DNA of 64,000 bases from Acidimicrobiales bacterium (GTDB lineage Bacteria; Actinomycetota; Acidimicrobiia; Acidimicrobiales; SZUA-35). This document shows positions 1 through 7,207 of the stretch, in pieces; within the stretch, counting starts at the first letter, position 1, and each line of letters begins with the position of its first letter. A program made the translations under genes and the position numbers. Below the pieces are notes generated by a model, which was given only the letters and a program-made list of their open reading frames with translations, was not told the DNA's origin and ran no database searches. The stretch is from contig JAWKIO010000005.1 of NCBI GenBank assembly GCA_041394265.1, positions 1,550,001-1,614,000 of the forward strand, given 5' to 3'.

Positions 1-1
1 G

Positions 2-2026
2 ATTGCACCGCCGCCGGCAGGAGCGGCAACGACCGGCGACCCCGGTTGGTACTCGACGCCCGACGTCATCTGGGATGTCACCAACCCGGCCACCACCTCG
101 CAACACACCAACGATCTCCGAACGATCGTGCGCGACATGGAGGAGTTCGAGGGCCGCATGTACGTGGCCGGCAAGTTCCTCGACGTGGTCGCTCCCGACG
201 GCACCACCCACGCCCAGCCGTACCTCGCAGCGTTCGACCTCGACACCGGGGTGTGGGACTCCACGTTCCGTCCGGTGCTCGACGGCATCGTCTACTCGAT
301 CGAGATCACACCCGACGGCCGCCTGTATGTCGGCGGCGAGTTCGCTGGCGGCTCGGCGCTCTACGACGCCCGCACCGGTGCACGCAACACCACCTACCAG
401 CCCGGGATCACGCTCAGCTGGGGCCCGCCCGCCGTCTTCGACGTTGAAGTCGTCGGCAGCTCGGTCTATCTCGGCGGTCGGTTCTCGAGCGCCCAGGGCA
501 CGACGTTGTCGAACCTCGCCCGAGTCGATGCAACCACCGGGGTACTCGACACGGGATGGACGCCGATGGCGAACCCCGATGTCTCGGTATCGGCCGAGGC
601 CGGCCAGCTCGTGCACGCCCTCGCCATCGACTCCACCCGCCAGCGGGTCTACGTGGCCGGCAAGTTCGGCGGCATCAATGGCAACACCGACGCTGCCTAC
701 TTCGCGATCCTCACCACGACCGACGGTTCCTTCGTTCCCGGGCTACCGCAGGGACTCCCGCTCGGCATCCCCGACCATCGGGAGGTGGCGTCGATGACGA
801 TGGAAGACGTCCAATTCGAGGGCGACCGTGTGTACCTCGGTGGTAGCGCCCACCAGACGATGCTGCTCGACGCAGCCGACCTTTCGGTCGACGCGACCTT
901 CCACACCAACCAGGGCGTCGGCGACATCGCCGCCGGGGGCGACACCCAGGTCATCACCATCGGCAAGCACACGATCTGGTCGGGCTGTCATTGCTGGGGC
1001 TCGGTCGGCCCGTACGAGATCGGCAGCTACGCCGCCGGGCGCATGACCTACGCCGAATACCTGCAGTGGACCTACGACTTCGGGACCAAGAATCCGTTCG
1101 GCCAGCAACGGGTGCGTGGCGGCTTCGGGATCGACAAGACCACCGAGGAGCTCATCCCGCTCACCATCGACGTCACCGGCCAGGCCGGCGCCTACGCCAT
1201 CGTGGAGGACTCGCTCGGCCGGGTCTGGTTCGGCGGCCAGTTCTCGAACGTCGCCTCGACCGGCCGAGCCGTGAGCGGCATGATCCGGCTGTCACCCACG
1301 GTGCCGCCGGTCGTGCCCGCTGACGACGCCCGACCGGCCGATGACCAGATCGTGCGGCTCTACCGAGCCGTGTTCGGCCGCTCGCCCGATGCCGCCGGGT
1401 TCCTGTACTGGACGGCGGTCTACCGAGGCGGTCGCCCACTGGCCCGGATTGCCGACGACTTCATGACCTCGGCCGAGTGGCAACAGCGCTTCGGCAACCA
1501 GCTCGACGACGCCGCCTTGGTCGATCAGCTGTACCGCAACGTCCTCGGACGGCCCGGTGAACCGGAAGGTGTTGCCTACTGGATCGGGCAGTTGGCGGGC
1601 GGCGTCACACGCAACGCCACGCTGCTGGCCTTCGTCGACTCGCCCGAGAACATCGCCATCACCGGCACGAGCGCACCGATCGCCGCCGACGAAGCGAGGG
1701 TGCTGCGCCTGTATCGAGCCGCGTTCGGGCGGGCCCCCGACGACGAGGGCTACGAGTATTGGGTCGGGCTGCATCGCGGCGGTGCGTCGCTCGAGGCGCT
1801 GGCCACCGAATTCGTGGCCTCGGCGGAGTGGGCGACCCGGTTCGGCAGCAACCCCACGCCGGAGCAACTCGTCGATGCGCTGTATCGCAACATCCTCGAC
1901 CGGCCCGGCGACACCGCCGGCGTGACCTACTGGGTTGCCGAGCTGCAACGGCGCAACGTGGTGTCGGTATTGGTGGCGTTCGCCAACTCGCCCGAGAACC
2001 TGCAGCGCACCGGAACGGTCCTGTAG
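2..2026 (+). CDS. beta-propeller-like protein with two C-terminal DUF4214 domains (5' truncated by window)
   Basis: The reading frame is open from the left edge, so the N-terminus, including any signal peptide, lies outside; 674 residues are visible. The first ~420 residues contain six spaced copies of a strand motif (MYVAGKF, LYVGGEF, VYLGGRF, VYVAGKF, VYLGGS, VWFGGQF), as in delta-60/WD-like beta-propellers. The last ~220 residues hold two tandem copies of a unit of about 110 residues (LYRAVFGRSPDAAGFLYW, then LYRAAFGRAPDDEGYEYW, each followed by LYRN(V/I)L(G/D)RPG and SPEN), which is the DUF4214 pattern. DUF4214 is common in large secreted or surface proteins. I infer a secreted or surface-attached protein of unknown role. 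It ends cleanly at TAG and the next gene is about 300 bases away. Confidence 0.85.
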   Translation: MAPPPAGAATTGDPGWYSTPDVIWDVTNPATTSQHTNDLRTIVRDMEEFEGRMYVAGKFLDVVAPDGTTHAQPYLAAFDLDTGVWDSTFRPVLDGIVYSIEITPDGRLYVGGEFAGGSALYDARTGARNTTYQPGITLSWGPPAVFDVEVVGSSVYLGGRFSSAQGTTLSNLARVDATTGVLDTGWTPMANPDVSVSAEAGQLVHALAIDSTRQRVYVAGKFGGINGNTDAAYFAILTTTDGSFVPGLPQGLPLGIPDHREVASMTMEDVQFEGDRVYLGGSAHQTMLLDAADLSVDATFHTNQGVGDIAAGGDTQVITIGKHTIWSGCHCWGSVGPYEIGSYAAGRMTYAEYLQWTYDFGTKNPFGQQRVRGGFGIDKTTEELIPLTIDVTGQAGAYAIVEDSLGRVWFGGQFSNVASTGRAVSGMIRLSPTVPPVVPADDARPADDQIVRLYRAVFGRSPDAAGFLYWTAVYRGGRPLARIADDFMTSAEWQQRFGNQLDDAALVDQLYRNVLGRPGEPEGVAYWIGQLAGGVTRNATLLAFVDSPENIAITGTSAPIAADEARVLRLYRAAFGRAPDDEGYEYWVGLHRGGASLEALATEFVASAEWATRFGSNPTPEQLVDALYRNILDRPGDTAGVTYWVAELQRRNVVSVLVAFANSPENLQRTGTVL

Positions 2027-2319
2027 GCAGAGGGCGGACGCGCTCTGCGGGCGAGAACCCCTTCGTCCCGCTCGCTCACCGAGCTGACATAGCAACCCCA
2101 CACGGTAGGGGCACTGATCCTGGTGATGGTCGCCGCCAACATGACGCACTCAGCCTCCCAAGACCAACCGGGACGCGGCGATATCAATGCGTCGCCTATC
2201 GGCACCCTGGGGGCATGCCCATCCCGATATCAGCCGCGCGTTAGGAGGCTGTCAGCCACCTGCGCTTCGCCAACCCCGACAAACCGATAGCTGTCCGTCA
2301 ACCGACCGATGTATGCTGA

Positions 2320-2331
2320 TTTGCATGCAAA
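2320..2331. promoter_or_regulatory. perfect 12-bp palindrome over the antitoxin start codon
   Basis: TTTGCATGCAAA is a perfect palindrome spanning the ATG of the antitoxin gene. Toxin-antitoxin operons are usually autorepressed by binding of the antitoxin or the complex to palindromes at the promoter or start, so this is a candidate operator. A TATGCT just upstream could be a -10 element. This is position-based inference; a 12-bp palindrome can arise by chance. Confidence 0.35.
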
Positions 2332-2519
2332 GCACCAGCGTCCGGATCGACACCGCCACCCACGACGAACTCAAACGACTCGCCGCCGAACTCAACACCA
2401 CTGTCGGCAACACTGTCTCCCTCGCCGTACGGGCGCTGCGTCAAGACCGAATCGGCGCCGACCTTACCGCACCGCTACGAGACGACGAGATCGACTGGCT
2501 CGATGCTGACCTCGGGTGA
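2325..2519 (+). CDS. MazE-like type II antitoxin
   Basis: A 64-residue protein beginning MQSTSVRIDTATHDEL, with an N-terminal stretch typical of ribbon-helix-helix or MazE-type DNA-binding antitoxins and an acidic C-terminus (DDEIDWLDADLG) of the kind that wraps the toxin. It overlaps the downstream MazF-like gene by 17 bases, as expected for translationally coupled toxin-antitoxin pairs. I chose the ATG at 2325 because the conserved-looking part starts there; an in-frame ATG at 2313 is the alternative. The exact antitoxin family is uncertain; the role is inferred mainly from the partner. Confidence 0.75.
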   Translation: MQSTSVRIDTATHDELKRLAAELNTTVGNTVSLAVRALRQDRIGADLTAPLRDDEIDWLDADLG

Positions 2520-2844
2520 CGTCGTCGACCTCGAACTCGGCACACCCCAAGGCAGAGAAGCCGGATTCCGGCACCCCGCCGTCCTCGTGACCGCCCAACG
2601 CATCCTCGACGCCGAACCCTCCGTCGTCCACGTCGTCCCGCTCACCAGCACCATCAGACCCTTCGGCTCCGAAATCACCATCGAACCCGACGACACCAAC
2701 GGACTCGATGTCGTCTCTGCCGCCCAGTGTCAGCACATCCGAGCAATCTCCCCTGGCAGGATCATCGGAGTGCGGGGCAACGTCGGATCGATCACCCTGA
2801 CACAGGTACGTGAGAGCCTCGCCGTCGTTCTCGACATTCCCTGA
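2503..2844 (+). CDS. mazF: MazF/PemK-like endoribonuclease toxin
   Basis: A 113-residue protein with the MazF/PemK layout: an N-terminal GDVVDLELG strand, RHPAVLVTAQ (usually RPavVv), VVPLTSTIRP in the middle, and GLDVVSAAQCQHIRAI followed by GVRGNVG near the end. Family members cleave mRNA, often at short sequence motifs, and are neutralised by the cognate antitoxin. The start overlaps the antitoxin by 17 bases, and the length fits the family (~110). The gene is intact. It converges on the sigma-factor partner gene across a short hairpin-containing gap. Target specificity cannot be read from sequence. Confidence 0.85.
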   Translation: MLTSGDVVDLELGTPQGREAGFRHPAVLVTAQRILDAEPSVVHVVPLTSTIRPFGSEITIEPDDTNGLDVVSAAQCQHIRAISPGRIIGVRGNVGSITLTQVRESLAVVLDIP

Positions 2845-2880
2845 CCCGCTCGCCAGACGCAGTGCTGAGCGTCCCCAACC

Positions 2881-2896
2881 GTTCAACTGCTTGAAC
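2881..2896. terminator. short hairpin between convergent genes
   Basis: GTTCAA-CTGC-TTGAAC forms a perfect 6-bp stem with a 4-base loop, in the 91-bp gap between the convergent toxin gene and the gene ending at 2936. It has no T-tract, so a factor-independent terminator is only a suggestion. Confidence 0.3.
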
Positions 2897-2935
2897 AGGA
2901 TGGCCGTCCCCGAACCGCGGTTATACGGGTGGTCG

Positions 2936-3604
2936 TCACTCGATGGGGAGTTCCTCGTCGTATCGTTTGGAGACGATCAGGTTGTAGTCGCTCCCGTAGG
3001 CACAGAGCTCGACGATGGCAGTCGATTCGTCTCCCAGAGCTGAGCCCTGCACGGTGCCGGGCAGGTAACTCCCACCACCCTCTGAGTGTCCGTTCACTAA
3101 GATCTCGATGATCGCTGTACCTTCCGGAGCTTCGAGCACCCTCGTTTGAAGGAACGGCACCCCGTCAGACCGGACGATCTCGGCGGAGAACACCAGATCC
3201 CGCCCCGTCACCCCCACCGGCGGGTCGAGCTGCACGTCCTTGAATCGGAACGTGGGCAAACAGTCCGTCTCGGTCGCCGGTGCTGCAGTTGTTGCGGTGG
3301 CGAGGGTGGTGCTGGTCGGCGTGGCCGCATCAGTGGTCGATGTGGTCGAGGATTCTGTGGTGGAGGTCGTGTCGCCGGCTGACGGCGCCGATCGTGGTGT
3401 GTCGCCAACTTCTCGGATCGCTACCGCTCCGGCAACGGCGAGCAGCACCGCCGCACCGGCGAAGACGAGGCGGTGTCGTTGGCGAGCGGGGGCAGGGCTG
3501 ACCGTGCCGGTGTGGTTGATGATGGCGTCGAGCCGGTCCTCGACGCGGACGTTGCCGGCTTGCTGGTGGAGCATCCCGGTGAGCTGGTCCTCGAGTTCGG
3601 TCAT
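2936..3604 (-). CDS. sigma-factor-linked membrane protein (possible anti-sigma factor)
   Basis: A 222-residue protein. About 45 N-terminal cytoplasmic residues (MTELEDQLTGMLHQQAG...) are followed by one membrane helix (VFAGAAVLLAVAGAVAI), a Ser/Thr/Ala-rich linker of about 50 residues, and an extracytoplasmic domain with two cysteines (DCLPTF and VELCAYG). The start at 3604 overlaps the stop of the ECF sigma gene by 4 bases (ATGA), so the two are translationally coupled. By position and topology it may be the anti-sigma factor or a signal sensor, but it has no recognisable zinc-binding anti-sigma motif (HxxxCxxC). The Ser/Thr linker suggests a spacer through the cell wall. Function is inferred from context. 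Confidence 0.7.
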   Translation of the reverse strand: MTELEDQLTGMLHQQAGNVRVEDRLDAIINHTGTVSPAPARQRHRLVFAGAAVLLAVAGAVAIREVGDTPRSAPSAGDTTSTTESSTTSTTDAATPTSTTLATATTAAPATETDCLPTFRFKDVQLDPPVGVTGRDLVFSAEIVRSDGVPFLQTRVLEAPEGTAIIEILVNGHSEGGGSYLPGTVQGSALGDESTAIVELCAYGSDYNLIVSKRYDEELPIE

Positions 3605-4089
3605 TGCAGCGCCTTCCTCATCGTGGCGAGCCCTCGTGTGATCCATGGACCAACCGACCCGGTCGGGCAGTCCAGCACCGCGGCGATCTCGGCTTCAGGG
3701 AGCGATTCGTAGTAGCGGAGCACCACCGCAGCGCGCTGGTTGAACGGCAGACCAGCCAGCACATCCCACAGGATCTCCGAGGGTTGCGCACTGGCGCTGG
3801 CGGCGAGCCGTGGCAGCAGACGACGTAGTCGTCGGGTTCGGCGGGCCTGGTCCCGGCAGCCGTTGAGCACCATGCGCTGCAGGTACGGGCCGGGCTCGGT
3901 CACCGATCCCCAACGGGCGAACAAGGTCGTGAACGCGTCATGGACCACGTCGTTCGCTGCGGTGTCGTCGCCGAGGATGAGCGCAGCGCGACGCACCTGC
4001 CTGCCAAGTTCGCGACGGTAGAACTCCTCGAACGCTTCGCCAGGTCCGACGAGCTCGGCGGGGTCAGTCAACGAAGCTGCCCGTCTCAC
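3601..4089 (-). CDS. ECF-type RNA polymerase sigma factor (SigE-like family)
   Basis: A 162-residue protein with sigma region 2 (FEEFYRRELGRQVRRAALI through DVVHDAFTTLFARW) and region 4 (LPFNQRAAVVLRYYESLPEAEIAAVL, then GPWITRGLATMRKAL). It is short and lacks regions 1 and 3, as usual for the extracytoplasmic-function group, and should direct RNA polymerase to a stress or envelope regulon. It starts with GTG at 4089 and overlaps the downstream membrane protein gene by 4 bases, forming a two-gene unit. No conserved ECF promoter motif was identified upstream. Confidence 0.88.
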   Translation of the reverse strand: MRRAASLTDPAELVGPGEAFEEFYRRELGRQVRRAALILGDDTAANDVVHDAFTTLFARWGSVTEPGPYLQRMVLNGCRDQARRTRRLRRLLPRLAASASAQPSEILWDVLAGLPFNQRAAVVLRYYESLPEAEIAAVLDCPTGSVGPWITRGLATMRKALQ

Positions 4090-4490
4090 AGCCCAGCACA
4101 GTGGTTGTTGTCATGGCCCATACCTACCCCACGAACGAACCGGCCCGATCCATACAACCACCACCAATCAATCAGCCAAGGGCAGCGGACGAGACGACGG
4201 CGACCCCAACCCCGTGGAAGATCCGTAATCCTCGCCATCAGGTCGCCATCGTCTGGGCGACCAGCGGCAGCGAACTACGGAGTGGTAGCTATTCCCATGG
4301 CTCTCAACGACGCATTCAAGAAGCTGATCCGACTGGTGCATGACCCTGTCAACTATCCCGAGCCGCCGCAACCGGCAGCTGGGCTACGTCATGCGAAAGC
4401 ACGAGCCGAAGGCGATCTCGCAAGACAACAAGAAAGCGCTTGACACTCGACCCGTGCCCAGCACGTACGGCCGCTCGGTCGGATGACGGG
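4090..4490. other. intergenic region upstream of the sigma gene
   Basis: About 400 bases with noticeably lower GC than its surroundings in the first half. It should contain the promoter of the sigma operon. The only coding candidate is the 48-codon frame at 4297-4443, listed separately. Confidence 0.5.
4297..4443 (+). CDS. possible 48-residue small protein
   Basis: A frame beginning MALNDAFKKLIRLVHD and ending in a charged Ala/Arg/Gln-rich tail, with amino-acid use that looks protein-like. GGAG lies about 14 bases upstream of the ATG, which is rather far. No family was recognised, and it converges on the lipoprotein gene. It may be spurious. Confidence 0.3.
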   Translation: MALNDAFKKLIRLVHDPVNYPEPPQPAAGLRHAKARAEGDLARQQESA

Positions 4491-6245
4491 TCATCGAGGT
4501 TGGCCGAGCAAATCGGTCGAGTGGTCGCCGCAGCTCTCACCGAAGATCTCTGGTGGAGATGTCTCGAACCGTAGGCACGACACGCCGTAGTCCTGTCCGT
4601 CGATGCTCCACCGCACGGGGAACCCTGAGGACACGTCCAGGAGGTAGCGGACCTCACTGCCAGCTTCGAGCGCAGCGATGAGGCGATCGTGGATGGTTGT
4701 CGGATCGTAGGGCTGGCCGCCGGTCACTGGCTCGAAGAAGACGAAGCCGTCGGTGCCGAAGGCCATGATGAGCCGCTCGACATCGTCAGGCCCTTCGACA
4801 TCGGCGTACACGTACGGTCCGATGGCCAGTCGTTGAAAGATCGCGCGTGCCGCCGCGATCTCTTCGGCGTCGGGGGTGATCCACTCGATCGGAACCGTGC
4901 CGCACTCGACGGTTTCGGTCGCTCCGCGATCTGCCAGTTGGATGCGGTACTGATGGTCGAGCCCCGGGAGAGGCGACATGTCGATCGTCGGCCCGGAGAT
5001 CGACGTGACCGGCAACGGTTCACCGTCACGCAAGAGGGTGAGCTGAGGCGGTGACAGCCAGGGACTGGTGACGAACTGCGGCAGCCCGCCGGCGACCGAC
5101 ACCCTGCACTCTTCGACGACTGGTCGGTCGAGGATCGCTGTGTGGCCGCAGGAGTAGGTCTGTTCCTGCTGATCGATACTCACCGTCATGGTGAAGCTGA
5201 GCACCTGGCCGGCCTGGGCGTCCTCGTAGAATCGGGTGGCCTGCTGTGGCTCGGCGAAGCCGACATTGGTGGCCATCAACAGATCCCCGTAGGAGACCTG
5301 CCGGTCGGTGAGCGCAGGGTGAGCGATCCGCCGGACTTCATCGCGTGGCTGCACCCTGACATCCGTACGCCACGGCTGCTCGTTGATCTCCACCGACACC
5401 ACCCCGCCGGCCGGCACGTCGAACAGCCTGAACTGAACGTTGCCGAGGTCGGCGCGCACATCACACCGAATCGCGTTCCAAGCCTCGTCAGTCGGCTCGA
5501 CGACTGCCGCAGTAGGTGGCTCCAAGGTCCAGAACTCCGACGGGTCGCCGGGAGCGAACGGCCAATACTGGCTCGACAGCACCTCGCTCACCCCGTCCGG
5601 CAGGTTCAGATCGATGGTCGCGCTGCCATCGACAACACACGACCCCGACGGCAAACCGTCGGCGTAGACCGCAACCAGGGCTCGGTTTCCGTCGAACCGA
5701 ACATCGGTGACGAGGTCGGCGTCGTTCCAGCACGGCTCGACCTCGATCGTCACTCGCTGGTCGCCGGTTCGATCGGCCAACCTCCACGCGACGGGTTGGC
5801 GGTCGGTGGCTCGTGTTGGGACACACGCAGCGGTCCAGTTGGACCCCGGAGCAGCGATCACCAGGGTCGGCGGTGAGGTATCGAGGAGGCGACGGTCGGC
5901 GATGTACCCCGACCCGAACTGGACCCAGTCGGCGGCGGGACCGAGCGGCTTGGTCGACTCTGCGTCGACCCGTTCCTGCGGCGGACTGGGGAGCGTGTCG
6001 AAGGCAACGAGCTCCTCGAGAGTCGCCAGGAGTTGGTCACCGCAGAAGTAGGCCGTCTGATCGCTGTCTGGGCTCGGCCCGACAATCGGATCCCGGGCGA
6101 CTTCCGCCTGTGCGACGACGACCACGCTGGCGTCGAAGACAGGGTCCGCGTCCGAACCAGCGCCATCCGATGCGTCGTTCGACCCGCTCGAGCACGACGC
6201 CGCGAACGCCACGGCAACAACGAGCATCGTCCAACTCCTGCGCAT
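4491..6245 (-). CDS. putative secreted lipoprotein of unknown function
   Basis: A 584-residue protein starting MRRSWTMLVVAVAFAASCSS: a positively charged start, a hydrophobic core and a lipobox (FAASC) with Cys17 as the likely lipidated residue, followed by a flexible Ser/Asp/Gly-rich stretch. The mature part has several scattered cysteines and no motif I recognise. The last ~100 residues (RYLLDVSSGFPVRWSIDG) vaguely recall the DUF6174-type pattern, but this is weak. The ATG at 6245 was preferred to an in-frame start 12 codons upstream because the signal peptide begins there. It stands alone on the minus strand. Confidence 0.7.
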   Translation of the reverse strand: MRRSWTMLVVAVAFAASCSSGSNDASDGAGSDADPVFDASVVVVAQAEVARDPIVGPSPDSDQTAYFCGDQLLATLEELVAFDTLPSPPQERVDAESTKPLGPAADWVQFGSGYIADRRLLDTSPPTLVIAAPGSNWTAACVPTRATDRQPVAWRLADRTGDQRVTIEVEPCWNDADLVTDVRFDGNRALVAVYADGLPSGSCVVDGSATIDLNLPDGVSEVLSSQYWPFAPGDPSEFWTLEPPTAAVVEPTDEAWNAIRCDVRADLGNVQFRLFDVPAGGVVSVEINEQPWRTDVRVQPRDEVRRIAHPALTDRQVSYGDLLMATNVGFAEPQQATRFYEDAQAGQVLSFTMTVSIDQQEQTYSCGHTAILDRPVVEECRVSVAGGLPQFVTSPWLSPPQLTLLRDGEPLPVTSISGPTIDMSPLPGLDHQYRIQLADRGATETVECGTVPIEWITPDAEEIAAARAIFQRLAIGPYVYADVEGPDDVERLIMAFGTDGFVFFEPVTGGQPYDPTTIHDRLIAALEAGSEVRYLLDVSSGFPVRWSIDGQDYGVSCLRFETSPPEIFGESCGDHSTDLLGQPR

Positions 6246-6445
6246 CACGCCTTCCGCCACTTCACCCGCACGAAGCCACATGCCGCTCTGACGACGCCGC
6301 CCGCCAACGAGTTCCCGAGCGGCCCAAGACGAGACCAGCCTCCAGCGAGCACTGCAACACCCTTGTCACGCAACCGCTACGAGTCAGCGAGATACATGTC
6401 GCTCGACCACGAGACCGAGTTCACGCTCCGCTCGTGTGCGTCCGA

Positions 6446-6883
6446 TCACGCCACGAGCGTCGAAGGGTCGCCCTGCACCTGAGAACGATGCACCAAAGCA
6501 CCGGCGGTACAGAGGACCGACGCTGCAACAAGCACCATCAACTGATCGTGATGCCGATACCAGAGGTCATCAGCGAGCGGGAACATCCAGAGCACCCGTG
6601 CAGCGCTCAACGCACCGACCAGGCTGACGTGGCCCACCTCACCAAGGGATCCCTTGCTCCACCTTCGGATCGACACGCCCATCAGGACGAGGTTCCAGAC
6701 GACGAACACTGCGAGCGGGCCGATGAGCAGGCCGACCGGGAAGCCATCGCTGTTCGGCTCGACCGATTCCGATTCCTGGCGGAACTCGCGGAGCAGCGAG
6801 ACAGCAATCACCATGGCGGCGAACCGAAGCGCCACATCGAGCGACACGACGCCCTTCACCAGCCTGGTTCCACCGCCGCCCAT
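6446..6883 (-). CDS. putative four-helix membrane protein
   Basis: About 145 residues from the ATG at 6883 (MGGGGTRLVKG). Four hydrophobic segments are visible: around VSLDVALRFAAMVIAVSLL, GLLIGPLAVFVVWNLVLMGV, SLVGALSAARVLWMF and LMVLVAASVLCTAGALV. The frame stays open 41 codons further upstream, but that part is not membrane-like. No family was recognised. Neither neighbour suggests a role. Confidence 0.55.
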   Translation of the reverse strand: MGGGGTRLVKGVVSLDVALRFAAMVIAVSLLREFRQESESVEPNSDGFPVGLLIGPLAVFVVWNLVLMGVSIRRWSKGSLGEVGHVSLVGALSAARVLWMFPLADDLWYRHHDQLMVLVAASVLCTAGALVHRSQVQGDPSTLVA

Positions 6884-7207
6884 CACTCGAAGGTAGATCC
6901 ACACGGCGCCGTCCTTCGATGAGCAATGCACCTGCGGCAGACGGCGTCGAATGAGATCGCTGCCCATGCCGACAGCGCACGATCCCCACGCCTTGTCAAC
7001 AGACAAAACTGAATCCGCGCCAGACCGGGACGCGTGGCATCCACCCGCGGATGCGTTTCGTCACATTGAGTGACCACCAACCTTGGCTGGTCACGCTCGG
7101 CGCACGAAATCCATCCGCGGACGCACCTGAAGCCCGCCGGCCGCCAGCTGATTGGCACCTTGTCGACAACGCCTGCCCGCCACGCAGGCCAACGTCGTGA
7201 GCGGAGG
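6884..7207. other. intergenic region with two hairpins
   Basis: A 324-base gap between the end of the helicase gene and the membrane protein gene. It contains GCATCC-N6-GGATGC (7037-7054) and a longer imperfect hairpin, TGACCACCAA with TTGGCTGGTCA (7071-7093, one bulged base). The second could end transcription of the helicase gene. Two related CCGCGGAYGCR words flank the second hairpin. No open frame looks coding. Confidence 0.4.
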
